A DNA stretch of 64,000 nucleotides from Roseovarius sp. (GTDB lineage Bacteria; Pseudomonadota; Alphaproteobacteria; Rhodobacterales; Rhodobacteraceae): positions 1 to 64,000 of the forward strand of contig JARGOC010000013.1 of NCBI GenBank assembly GCA_029212365.1, given 5' to 3'. Position numbers and translations under genes: made by a program. The notes beneath the pieces are model-generated. The model was not told the DNA's origin. It did not search any database and was given only the letters and a program-made list of their open reading frames with translations. Shown in pieces: positions 1-8,900 of the stretch (within the stretch, counting starts at the first letter, position 1; every line of letters starts with the position of its first letter).

Positions 1-2
1 GC

Positions 3-500
3 AGACCAGCGTTGAGCGATGAGATCACCGCCCTGGCCCGGTACAGCGACAAGGTAATTGGTTTTGACATGGGCGCCGATGACAACGTCCTGCAGTATGA
101 CCAGGATTATTACGCGCTTAAATCCGTTGATCGACCTCTGGCTTGCATCCCGTCCTCGGACGCGGCCCTGTTCCACAATCTCAACACCGGCGGTGATGGG
201 GTGTTGTCTTCGCTGGCCTATATCGCTCCCCATGAGGTGGCGATGCTTTACCAAGCAGCCCGCAACGGGCACAATCATGATGCACAAGTGATCCATGTCC
301 GACTTGCACCCCTGATCGCCCTGCTGTCTGGCGATGATCCACACACACGGGAGATGATCTACCGCGCGGCTGCCCATCATCGTGGGTTGCTCGCCTCACC
401 TGCAGCGCGCGACATCTCCAAATCGCTCTGCCCCAATCTCAAGACCGAGCTCCACAAAACCATTGACGACATCGGATTGGAACCCATCAGTTGGATGTAA
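3..500 (+). CDS. DapA-like (dihydrodipicolinate synthase/aldolase family) protein, 3' part only
   Basis: The reading frame is open to the left edge, so the N-terminus lies outside the window; the TTG at 12 is probably internal. The visible part resembles the C-terminal half of DapA-family class I aldolases: a VIGFDMG strand, a GGDGVLSS turn like the GGxGVIS segment after the last barrel strands, then HEVAMLYQAARNG and an alpha-helical tail. The Schiff-base lysine would sit upstream and cannot be checked, so it may be a non-lysine-pathway aldolase. It ends 200 bases before the next gene. It looks like metabolic cargo beside the plasmid backbone genes. Confidence 0.7.
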   Translation, partial: RPALSDEITALARYSDKVIGFDMGADDNVLQYDQDYYALKSVDRPLACIPSSDAALFHNLNTGGDGVLSSLAYIAPHEVAMLYQAARNGHNHDAQVIHVRLAPLIALLSGDDPHTREMIYRAAAHHRGLLASPAARDISKSLCPNLKTELHKTIDDIGLEPISWM

Positions 501-620
501 GTGGACAAGGCGCGTGTTTAACCTTCACATGGATCATAACTCGTAGATCGATTGGCCGCAAAGAAGACGGACGCCGCTCGCTTGCCGGTGTCCAGGTTTG
601 TTGTGGACGGCACGGCTAAG

Positions 621-703
621 AGGAAGAGGAGGGAAAGCCCGGGTTGCCGGGCTTTGAAGGGAGAGAGAGGCTCTCCCGGCCCGGCTCCAGAAGGAGCACT
701 TCC
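621..703 (+). promoter_or_regulatory. Structured 5' leader of the ParB-like gene
   Basis: The leader has two perfect hairpins: AAAGCCCGG (634-642), GTTG loop, CCGGGCTTT (647-655), then GGGAGAG (659-665) with CTCTCCC (671-677). Just before the start, CTCC-AGAA-GGAG (about 687-697) can pair the Shine-Dalgarno AAGGAG into a small stem. There is no T-run after the hairpins, so this is more likely a translational control leader than a terminator. A similar GA-rich hairpin leader precedes the helicase gene at 5985. Confidence 0.5.
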
Positions 704-2860
704 ATGACCCAACGCAAAACCCAGAAGGCCAAGGCGCAACCGGCAGAGTCTGGTGTCAAAGTCGCACCCGCTGTAGCTGGTGGCCTCGTTGCCACAGAGC
801 CGCAGATGATCCCGCTCAACAAGCTGGCCCTCAGCCCCAAAAACGTCCGCAAGACGCAAGCCACAGAGGCCGAAGACGCAGAACTTTATGCCAGCATCAA
901 AGAGACCGGCCTCAAACAAAACCTGCTCGTTCACAAGGTGGGCGCCAAATTCCATGTCCATGCCGGCGGTCGCAGGCTCGCCGCGCTCAACAAATTGGTC
1001 GAAGACAAAGTGATCAAGCCGGGACATCCAATTCCCTGCTCGGTCGAAGATCCAGATCAAGCCGAGGACACATCGGCCGCAGAAAACATGATCCGATCTG
1101 CCATGCATGCGGCCGATCAGTTCGAAGCGTTTGCCACACTGCGTGCGAAAGGCCGAACAGAGGATCAGATCGCTCGCCAGTTCGGGATCACAACCGATCT
1201 CGTGCGCCGACGTCTCAAACTCGCCAGTGTCGCGTCGGAGCTGATGCAAAATTTTCGTGAAGGCGACATATCGCTCGATTGCGTGATGGCGTTCACCTTG
1301 ACCGACGATCACGCGCGCCAGATCGAAGCATGGGAAGCTGTAAAACAGCATTACAACCCCTCCCCGCATTCAATTCGCCATCATTTGACGCAGAAATCCT
1401 ATTCCGGCTCGTCAAAACTGGCGCGGTTCGTCGGTATTGACGACTACAAGTCGGCCGGTGGCACGGTCATCGAAGATCTGTTTGCAGAACGGGATGCGAT
1501 GCATCTTGAAGATCCTGACCTCCTGGAAAAGCTGGCGCAGGCAAAGCTGGACGGTTTGGCCGCTGAAGCCGCCAAAACCTGGAAATGGGCGGAGGCACAC
1601 CTGGAGACGGATTATGACAGCTTTCGCGCCTACGGCCGGGTCTATCCCCAACCGCTTGATCCCGATCCGAAGCTTGCCGCCGAAAAACTCAAATTGGAGG
1701 AGCGACAAGACACACTGGAATCCGACTATGATGAGGAGACGTGGACAGAGGAGCTTCAAAAAGAAGAAGAGCAAATCTGGAGCCGCTTGCGCGAGATCGA
1801 GGAGATCGAAGCGGCCAATGTGGCTCACACCGACGCAGACTACAAAATCGCAGGGTGTGTTGTAACCATCAGCCACAATGGAGAACCGCGATTGGAAACC
1901 GGCCTGGTGCGTCCTGAGGACATCCCGGTCGAGGAAGACAACAAAGATGCAAGCGTCGAGAACGAGGATCGTGAAAATAACGACAACACGACACGTTGCG
2001 GACCAACCATCGAGTTGCCACAAGCGATGCGGCGTCCAGATATCCCGGTTGATCCGACAACGGCGGCGCGTAAAGCCCAAGGTATCCCTCAAGCACTCGC
2101 CGACGATCTGAGGGCATCTCGTCACCAGATCCTGCAAGCACATCTGGCAGCTGATTATGGCACCGCCTACGATGCGATGCTCTATACGATGGCGCGCAAT
2201 GTCTTCGGACGCGGTGGCATGGCCTCGCCGCTGGATGTCTCGCTGCGACCGGCGATGACGATGGGATCAAGGGAGATCCTCAAAGAGACCGTGGCACAGC
2301 GGATGCTCGAGGCGATCCAAGAAGGCCTCAACCTCACCTGGCTGGAGGCCAAGGCGCCTGAAGATTTCGCGCTGCTCACCCAACTGCCGGAGGCTGAAAA
2401 ACAGGCGCTCTTTGCCTGGTGCGCGGCTTATGCACTCAACCAGCAGCTCTCCAATGACAGTAGCGCAAGCGCTGTGATTGAAGCAATCGGTACCCGTCTT
2501 GAAGTCGATGTGGCCGCCTGCTGGCGTCCCAATTCGGAGAATTATTGGATCCGGGTCAAGAAAGACCATGCGATTGAAACGGCAAAATCACTCATCGATG
2601 AGCGGTGGGCCGATGACAAGTCGGGTTTGCGCAAAGCAGAGATCGCAAAAGCCATGGAACAGGCGTTCACCGAAAACCCACAAGAGACGGCTGGACTGAC
2701 AGCGGGATCAGCTGCGAAGACATCGCGCTGGCTGCCAGATGGCATGGCATTTGGCGAGACCGACGAAGCCACCTCTCAGGATGATGCACCTTCGGCTCAA
2801 CAGACAAGTGCTGGCCACGAGCCCGATAGCTTGCCTGCATTCATGGAAAACGCCGCTTAA
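704..2860 (+). CDS. ParB/RepB/Spo0J-family DNA-binding protein (large plasmid type)
   Basis: This 718-residue protein has a ParB N-terminal domain: IPLNKLALSPKNVRK at about 36-50, HAGGRRLAAL at 86-95 (equivalent of the GERRxRAA box) and ENMIR at 127-131. A helix-turn-helix follows (TEDQIARQFGITTDLVRRR, about 152-170). The remaining 500 residues hold an acidic, coiled-coil-rich region (about 320-370) and an unassigned C-terminal domain. It is far longer than a partition ParB (about 300 residues), and a separate RepB exists at 35343, so it is probably not the plasmid's segregation ParB. Large proteins of this kind accompany strawberry-notch helicases on alphaproteobacterial elements. The ATG at 704 was chosen because AAGGAG lies just upstream. 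Confidence 0.8.
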   Translation: MTQRKTQKAKAQPAESGVKVAPAVAGGLVATEPQMIPLNKLALSPKNVRKTQATEAEDAELYASIKETGLKQNLLVHKVGAKFHVHAGGRRLAALNKLVEDKVIKPGHPIPCSVEDPDQAEDTSAAENMIRSAMHAADQFEAFATLRAKGRTEDQIARQFGITTDLVRRRLKLASVASELMQNFREGDISLDCVMAFTLTDDHARQIEAWEAVKQHYNPSPHSIRHHLTQKSYSGSSKLARFVGIDDYKSAGGTVIEDLFAERDAMHLEDPDLLEKLAQAKLDGLAAEAAKTWKWAEAHLETDYDSFRAYGRVYPQPLDPDPKLAAEKLKLEERQDTLESDYDEETWTEELQKEEEQIWSRLREIEEIEAANVAHTDADYKIAGCVVTISHNGEPRLETGLVRPEDIPVEEDNKDASVENEDRENNDNTTRCGPTIELPQAMRRPDIPVDPTTAARKAQGIPQALADDLRASRHQILQAHLAADYGTAYDAMLYTMARNVFGRGGMASPLDVSLRPAMTMGSREILKETVAQRMLEAIQEGLNLTWLEAKAPEDFALLTQLPEAEKQALFAWCAAYALNQQLSNDSSASAVIEAIGTRLEVDVAACWRPNSENYWIRVKKDHAIETAKSLIDERWADDKSGLRKAEIAKAMEQAFTENPQETAGLTAGSAAKTSRWLPDGMAFGETDEATSQDDAPSAQQTSAGHEPDSLPAFMENAA

Positions 2861-2916
2861 CCGCAACTTGATGAAGCGAGCAGTATGGATCGCCCTTACG
2901 GCTTCATTGAGCCAAG

Positions 2917-2971
2917 GGGCGGTCCTGTTCCGTTGCCGGGTTTTCAAGCGATGGGATGATCCCGTCCGCCC
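2917..2971 (+). promoter_or_regulatory. Conserved structured leader motif, copy A (before the DUF3768 gene)
   Basis: A 55-base block in the 5' leader of the DUF3768 gene is closed by GGGCGG (2917-2922) and CCGCCC (2966-2971). Inside are CTGTTC (2925-2930), CGGGTTTT (2937-2944) and a GGGAT-G-ATCCC hairpin. The same arrangement recurs at 3457-3514 before the next gene, with the same closing stem and inner blocks but different connecting bases. I infer a cis-acting RNA element; no known riboswitch class is recognised. Confidence 0.5.
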
Positions 2972-2988
2972 GGCACCGGAGAAGCCCG

Positions 2989-3402
2989 ATGCAAACTTCC
3001 ACGCACACAGATGATATCGCAATTGAGACCACACCCGAACGCTCTGCAGGCGAGATTGCAAAGATCGTTGCCGCGCAAAACGACGCATTCCGCAAATCTA
3101 TCGCCGGACAAAGCGGTGGACCGGAACAGCCAATGGGACGCGTGGTGATGACCAGTGGTGTTGCGGCTCAAAGCCCCGACTTCCAGGCGGCCCTGATCGC
3201 CGCTGTCGTCACCTACGATGATTTCAACGAAGACTGTGATCCACATGGATGGCACGAGATGGGCGTCCTTGAGATCGGCGGCGAAAAGGTCTGGTTCAAA
3301 GTGGATCTCTACGATGAGAACTATGAATACGGCTCATCCGATCCAACCGATCTTCGCTTCACACGCCGCGTGCTGACCCTGCTGTTCCCTTCAGAATACT
3401 GA
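2989..3402 (+). CDS. DUF3768 family protein
   Basis: The 137-residue product matches the pattern of DUF3768: an N-terminal helix with AAQNDAFRKS, then GRVVMTSGV, a central DDFNEDCDPHGWHEMG segment, KVWFKVDLYDENYEYGSSDP and an ending TRRVLTLLFPSEY. No function is established for this family, which is frequent on alphaproteobacterial plasmids near ParB-like and DUF736 genes. The ATG at 2989 is preceded by GGAGAAG. The gene follows the structured leader at 2917-2971 and probably forms a maintenance cluster with its neighbours. Confidence 0.75.
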   Translation: MQTSTHTDDIAIETTPERSAGEIAKIVAAQNDAFRKSIAGQSGGPEQPMGRVVMTSGVAAQSPDFQAALIAAVVTYDDFNEDCDPHGWHEMGVLEIGGEKVWFKVDLYDENYEYGSSDPTDLRFTRRVLTLLFPSEY

Positions 3403-3456
3403 CCACATCAAACGCAGATATTGGCGCTCATCACACTGGTTCGTCCTCAGGCAAGA

Positions 3457-3514
3457 GGGCGGATCTGTTCTCCTGACGGGTTTTATCAAGGAGCTGGATG
3501 GTCTGGCCCCGCCC
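3457..3514 (+). promoter_or_regulatory. Conserved structured leader motif, copy B
   Basis: This is the second copy of the leader motif seen at 2917-2971. GGGCGG (3457-3462) pairs with CCGCCC (3509-3514). The inner blocks CTGTTC (3465-3470) and CGGGTTTT (3477-3484) are identical, and CAAG, GGATG and the trailing GTCAC are also kept at the same relative positions. The connecting bases differ, which suggests selection on structure rather than a recent duplication. It lies 30 bases before the start codon of the 3544 gene. Confidence 0.5.
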
Positions 3515-3543
3515 GTCACAACGCTCATACAGGAGAAAGAACA

Positions 3544-3849
3544 ATGGCCAAATCGCGCGACTACAAAGTCAAGCTCTATCCGGCGCACAAGGATGGCGGC
3601 TTCGTTGTCACCAAATACGACCTCTTTGGCAACACGCCTTATCCCGAACAGGATATTACAGCCGCTGGTATGGAGGATCTGGTTGATCAGATCAGGCATT
3701 TTGCGATGGAACATGGCGACGGCTGCAGCGCGTCGGCCCGCGTCGCCGATGGCGGCCGTAAACCACCTGGATTCAAGAGCGCCACAGACAGCCTCTATTT
3801 CAATCTCAAGACAAAAGAGGAGCTGGAGGCGCAGGAGGAAGCAGCCTGA
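3544..3849 (+). CDS. Small hypothetical plasmid protein (101 residues)
   Basis: Not assigned to a family. The ATG at 3544 follows AGGAGAAAGAAC. The product has a basic N-terminus (MAKSRDYKVKLYPA), a compact central part with aromatic residues and an acidic tail (KTKEELEAQEEAA). There is no signal peptide or membrane segment. A rho-independent terminator closes the gene at 3881-3906. Its position between DUF3768 and another conserved hypothetical suggests part of the plasmid accessory maintenance cluster. Confidence 0.7.
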   Translation: MAKSRDYKVKLYPAHKDGGFVVTKYDLFGNTPYPEQDITAAGMEDLVDQIRHFAMEHGDGCSASARVADGGRKPPGFKSATDSLYFNLKTKEELEAQEEAA

Positions 3850-3880
3850 CCCAACCCGACAAACCATTTTCAAGTCAAAG

Positions 3881-3906
3881 GCCCACCCTCACCGGTGGGC
3901 TTTTTT
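3881..3906 (+). terminator. Rho-independent terminator
   Basis: GCCCACC (3881-3887), a six-base loop, and GGTGGGC (3894-3900) are followed directly by a run of six T at 3901-3906. It ends the transcription unit containing the 3544 gene. The next gene starts 28 bases later and must be transcribed by read-through or its own promoter. Confidence 0.85.
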
Positions 3907-3934
3907 CTTTCACAACATATCAAGGAGACAGATG

Positions 3935-4519
3935 ATGGACGCGCCCGTCTATGAAGAAACCTTTCGCGATCACACGATCAAGATCATCCACGATCCCGAT
4001 CCGGAAAATCCACGGGACTACGATAATCTCGGCACCATGAGTTGTTGGCATCGCCGTTACACTCTGGGTGACAAGCACGACCATGACGATCCGCGCGATC
4101 TGTTGATCGAACTCGCGGGCCTCAACAGCGACACCGAGCTCGGTATGAATGCCCTCTTCGCCCGCACGCAGCACCGCGCCATTATTTTGCCGCTCTATCT
4201 CTACGATCACAGCGGCATCACCATGAACACGACCGGGTTTCACTGCCCGTGGGATTCCGGTCAGGTCGGTTACCTTCACGTGTCGCTTGAGGATGTGCGG
4301 ACAGAATTCCAGATCAAACGCGTGACTCAGATGACCAGGGCGAAGGTGCAGGAACGGTTGAAGCAAGAGGTCGCGACCTATGACCACTACCTCACAGGCA
4401 ATTGTTATGGCTTCATCATCGAAAAGAACGAAGACGAGATTGCGTCCTGTTGGGGCTTTCTGGGCGATTTTGACAGCGACTGTCTCGAAGAAGCCAAATC
4501 ATCGATCCCAATTTCTTGA
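3935..4519 (+). CDS. Conserved hypothetical protein (about 195 residues)
   Basis: A soluble, acidic protein with the segments YDNLGTMSCWHRRYTLGD, LYLYDHSGITMNT, HCPWDSGQVGYLHV, YDHYLTGNCYGFIIE and ASCWGFLGDFDSDC. I recall this pattern from hypothetical proteins on phages and plasmids, but no function is known to me. Conserved Cys, His and Trp residues suggest a folded, possibly metal-binding domain. Two ATG codons (3932, 3935) follow AAGGAG; 3935 has better spacing. The convergent gene at 4678 follows after a 158-base gap with no clear gene. Confidence 0.7.
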   Translation: MDAPVYEETFRDHTIKIIHDPDPENPRDYDNLGTMSCWHRRYTLGDKHDHDDPRDLLIELAGLNSDTELGMNALFARTQHRAIILPLYLYDHSGITMNTTGFHCPWDSGQVGYLHVSLEDVRTEFQIKRVTQMTRAKVQERLKQEVATYDHYLTGNCYGFIIEKNEDEIASCWGFLGDFDSDCLEEAKSSIPIS

Positions 4520-4677
4520 GATGACCAATGCGCTTGTAGATGTGCTGTGTTGCCCTGAGACTATGGCCAATCAAATCGAAGCAGGGAGATTGGCTTGTGT
4601 GCCGAGAATGCAAAGAAGTGCCAGACGATACCGGCGTTTTATCGCTTCAATTGCACGATGGATCCGCCGGACACCCC

Positions 4678-5805
4678 CTAGTTGATATCAAGATCGACCC
4701 AGATGCCATGGTGATCGGAGGCCGCATAAAGTGGCTTGGTCAGTTCCGGATACATTTCCCAACGACCCGACGCCGTGTAGACGCCTTTGCGGAAAATACC
4801 GCCCTTTTTCACTTTCTTCCAGAGCGCCGGCGACAAGAGGATATGGTCGATCTTCTTTTTGTCTGCTCCGGTCCCGAATGTGCCGATCCCCTTGTCCTTG
4901 GTTTTGGCGTTGAATTCAAACTCGGTGAATTTCGGATGGTCGGTGATCTCCTTCAAGGATGTCTTCAGAAGCGGTTTCAGCTCATCGCTGTCCGGCGTAT
5001 CGTTTAAATCCCCCAGCACGATGACGTTCTCAATCCCCTCTTTGAGCAGCCTGCGATAATACTTCGCTGTAAACGTCGCCTGCGCTTCGCGTTTGTCCTT
5101 GGAGGCCTGGTTGTTACCGCCATATTTTGACTTGAAGTGATTTGGGAGCACTGCGATCTTTTCACCGCCCGGCGTCTCGAGGATATATTCCGGACAGTCC
5201 CGGGAGAACACATCGCGACCCTTGAACGTCTCGTCGACATGGCTGCGCATGGACGGAATTGAAAACCCCTTGCGGGCCATGATGCCCACATCAATGCCGC
5301 GCCGGTCATTTCCATCGATCACCATCATGTGGTGATAGCTGTTTCCGGCAAGCGGCGCGTAGATGAAATCATGAAACTCTGTGAGAACCGGGCGGCTCTC
5401 AATTTCGACCAGAGCGAGTATATCGGCATCCATGTCGCGGATCATCCGTGCGGTCATGGTGATCGCCTCTTCGTCGACACGCCCAGTTTTCAACTCCACC
5501 CAACCGACCCAGTCGTCTCGGCCATTGGCTTCGATACGTACCGGTCCTTTTCTGGGCCTCACGACAATCTTGCCCCTGATCTTGCGCAGCCAGACGAACG
5601 GGCCTTCATCATCCTTGAGGATGCCGAGCGCTTCCATCAGCTTCAGCATCTTCTTCTTGTCGGCAGCCGAATAGGCGGGTTTTTCAAAAAGCTTGTTCAG
5701 GCTGGCATGGGCATCGAGCACCAGCTTGTGGGTTTCTGGATGTTCGTCGTTGAACGCTTTGACGCGGTCAAACAGGTTTTCAACGTTAAATGCCGCAATA
5801 CGCAT
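4678..5805 (-). CDS. Endonuclease/exonuclease/phosphatase (EEP) family protein
   Basis: The 375-residue product shows the EEP (DNase I-like) motifs in order: NVENLF at the N-terminus, ADILALVEIES with the metal-binding Glu, a central RRGIDVGIM strand, NHFKSKYGG, GDLNDTPDSDEL with the Asp/Asn pair, and a C-terminal ASDHHGIWVDL carrying the catalytic Asp-His. All expected catalytic residues are present. There is no signal peptide, so it should act in the cytoplasm, on nucleic acid or a phosphoester; the substrate cannot be read. It is the only reverse-strand gene in the first 12 kb and appears inserted into the forward maintenance cluster. Confidence 0.85.
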   Translation of the reverse strand: MRIAAFNVENLFDRVKAFNDEHPETHKLVLDAHASLNKLFEKPAYSAADKKKMLKLMEALGILKDDEGPFVWLRKIRGKIVVRPRKGPVRIEANGRDDWVGWVELKTGRVDEEAITMTARMIRDMDADILALVEIESRPVLTEFHDFIYAPLAGNSYHHMMVIDGNDRRGIDVGIMARKGFSIPSMRSHVDETFKGRDVFSRDCPEYILETPGGEKIAVLPNHFKSKYGGNNQASKDKREAQATFTAKYYRRLLKEGIENVIVLGDLNDTPDSDELKPLLKTSLKEITDHPKFTEFEFNAKTKDKGIGTFGTGADKKKIDHILLSPALWKKVKKGGIFRKGVYTASGRWEMYPELTKPLYAASDHHGIWVDLDIN

Positions 5806-5880
5806 GTAATCCCCCTCTGAAAATATTTCGGGAGACTGCCCCAGTTTGCCGTTTCACTCAAGAAACAGCGTCAGGCGGCC

Positions 5881-5984
5881 GGAAAGGAGGCAGAGGGAGA
5901 TTGGGGGAAGGGCAAGCCTTCCCCGGGGTCTGAGAGAGAGTTTCTGGGAGAAGGCGGCAACCCGTCACACCCTGGAGGTCTCCC
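5881..5984 (+). promoter_or_regulatory. Structured, GA-rich 5' leader of the helicase gene
   Basis: A perfect stem GGGGAAGG (5904-5911) with CCTTCCCC (5917-5924) is followed by GAGAGAGAG (5932-5940) and a GGAGG Shine-Dalgarno just before the ATG. The order of purine-rich stretch, hairpin, GAGAGAGAG and SD is like that of the leader at 621-703, although primary sequence is mostly different. I infer post-transcriptional control of both genes. Confidence 0.4.
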
Positions 5985-8900
5985 ATGACGCTTTCCCCTT
6001 TCAACACCAATGCCGTCCATCCGCAGCCGGTCCCATCAGCTGCAAAGCCCGATTTTGCCGAGCCGACGAAAGCCGACGCGCTGTTGCGTGCGGCAAATCA
6101 TTTGCTTCCCCGGCTGGAGCAAGGCCTGGCCATCGATCAGGCTTGCCTGCGCACAGCAATGGAAACAGCCTTTGGCAGTTCTGATGCATCCGGTGCCTGG
6201 GTCTGGAAAGATGGCTACGAGGCCTGCGAAGCCGCGCAAGTCCTGATGCTCCTCAAATATGGCGCTCTCATGCGCCGACAGGCTCCAGATGCAAAAGCCT
6301 TTCTGGCGATGATCGACAAAGTCGCTGGCCTGGCTCCGTCGCACACACGGCGCAGCGAAACCTCCCAGAAACTGCAGCAGTTCTCAACGCCTCTCCCACT
6401 TGCGGCCATCGTGGCCGAAGCTGCAGAGTTCCGCACCGAAGATATCGTGCTGGAACCATCGGCTGGGACGGGCCTGCTCGCGCTGTTCGCCAAGCTTGCG
6501 GGCGCTGATACGCATTCGAACGAGATCGACGGGACGCGCGCTGATCTGTTGCGCCGGCTGTGTGCGGACAGCACGGTGACATGCCTTGATGCCGCATCAA
6601 TCGATGACCGGCTTGATCGCGCGGTTGCACCGAGCCTGATCGTCATGAACCCGCCTTTCTCCGCGGCCCCGGGCGTGGAAGGTCGCTACAAGGCAGCGAT
6701 GGGCCAGCATGTCCTGTCCGCCCTCGCACGCCTGCAACCCGATGGGCGTCTCGTCGCCGTCACTGGGGCAAACTTTACGCCATCGAACGCAGCGTTCCGC
6801 AAAACCTTTAACCGCATCGGCGAAATCGCGTCCGTGCGGTTCTCCGCCTCGATTGCCGGACGGGTCTATGCCCGTCATGGCACGACGACCGAAACCCGCC
6901 TGACGGTGATCGACAAACGAACCGGTCTCTCTGCGGATGTTGACGCCGCTTATCATGGCCAGGCCACGTCATCTCAGGATCTGCTTGACTTGGTGCAGAC
7001 CCATTGCCCGGTGCGATTGGCGCAAGCCCCAGTACCGGAAGCGAATGCCGCCGCACCTGACCCCAAACGGGCATCGATCCACTCACTGCGCGATCAGGCC
7101 CGCAGTCATGTGCGGGCCGTCGAAGCCGAGAAATCCCGTCATCCTTTTGACCGACTGGACAGCGAGGAGATCGCCTATCTGCCAAAGGTCTGGAGTGAGA
7201 CGACGACCCGGCTGACGGAATCCCTCTACGAAGGCTACACGGTGCAGGCGATCGACATCGAAGGCGCAGGCATCCATCCAACACCCTTGGTGCAATCGGC
7301 TGCCATGGCGTCTGTCGCCCCGCCTCTGCCCTCCTACCGGCCCCGCCTGCTGGACGGTCTCGTTGCAGATGGCGTCTTGTCGGACGCGCAGATCGAAAGT
7401 GTCATCTATGCTGGCGAAGCTCACGCGCAACATCTGGCCAGCTGGTTCCGTCATGATCCGGAAGACAACCGGCTTGTGGCGTCTGAAGCAGATGCAGAAG
7501 ATGCATTCCGCCTGCGCAAGGGCTGGTTCCTGGGAGACGGCACCGGTTGCGGCAAAGGCCGTCAGGTCGCCGGAGTGATCCTCGACAATTGGCTGCGGGG
7601 TCGCAAACGCGCTGTCTGGATCTCCAAATCTGACAAGCTGATCGAGGATGCGGTGCGCGACTGGACAGCCCTCGGTGGACTTGCGTCGGATATCGTACCG
7701 CTGTCGCGGTTCAAGCAGGGCTCTGACATTCGCCTTGAACGCGGCATCTTGTTTGTCACCTACGCGACGTTGCGCAGCGCGGAGCGCCAGATGGGTGATG
7801 TGCTCAAGGCGTCCCGTCTTGATCAGTTAGTTGCCTGGCTGGGCAAAGACTTTGATGGGGTGATTGCCTTTGATGAGGCCCATGCCATGGCCAATGCCGC
7901 CGGCGAAAAGGGCAAGGAAGGCGGTCGCGGCGACAAACAGGCCTCCCAACAAGGTCTGGCCGGTCTCAAATTGCAAAACCGCGTGCCTGATGCGCGCGTG
8001 CTTTACGTCTCCGCAACAGGCGCGACGGTGGTCGGCAATCTCGCGTATGCGTCACGGCTCGGTCTCTGGGGCACGGGCGACTTTCCCTTTGTCACACGCG
8101 AGCAGTTCATCGCGGACATGGAGGCGGGTGGCATCGCAGCGATGGAGATCATCAGCCGCGATCTCAAAGCCCTCGGCCTCTATTTGGCCCGTTCGTTGTC
8201 CTATGAGGGCGTTGAATATGACATGCTGGTGCATGATCTCTCATCGGCGCAACGCGACATCTATGACAGCTACGCCGAAGCGTTTCAGGTGATCCATACC
8301 AATCTGGAAGCGGCTCTGGAGGCGTCCGGCATTACAGCAGAAGGCGGCACGCTGAACGTCCAGGCGAAATCGGCGGCACGGTCTGCCTTCGAGAGCAACA
8401 AGCAGCGCTTTTTCAACCATCTCATCACCGCCATGAAATGCCCCACTGTGATCAGGTCCATAGAGGCCGACCTGAAAGCGGGCCATGCCGCCGTCGTGCA
8501 GATCGTCTCCACCAGCGAGGCGTTGATGGAGCGCCGTCTGGCACAAATCCCGGCCTCGGAATGGCATGATCTGCATGTGGACATCACGCCACGTGAATAT
8601 GTGCTCGACTACCTGATGCATTCCTTCCCGACACGGCTCTTCGAGCCCTACACCGATGAGGACGGCGATCTTAAATCCCGTCCTGCCCATGATTGCGATG
8701 GCAACCCGATTGAAAGCAGGGAGGCCGTTGCCAGGCGCGATGCGATGGTCGAGCGGTTGGGTGCCCTCGCACCGGTACAAGGCGCGCTCGATCAGATTCT
8801 GTGGCATTTTGGCAAAGACCAGGTGGCAGAAGTCACGGGCCGGTCGCGGCGGATCATCCGAACCCCGGATCAACGCTTGAAGGTTGAGAACCGACCGGGG

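Noticed and set aside
518..1369. Long reverse-strand open frame over the ParB-like gene
   Set aside because: It is antisense to a gene with clear ParB motifs, starts within it, and its translation is Cys/Leu/Arg-rich without protein-like segments.
4520..4677. Forward frame from 4540 with a CRECKEVPDDTGVLSL stretch
   Set aside because: It has no ribosome site and most of its length is antisense to the EEP gene; the short Cys motif could be a remnant but cannot be supported.
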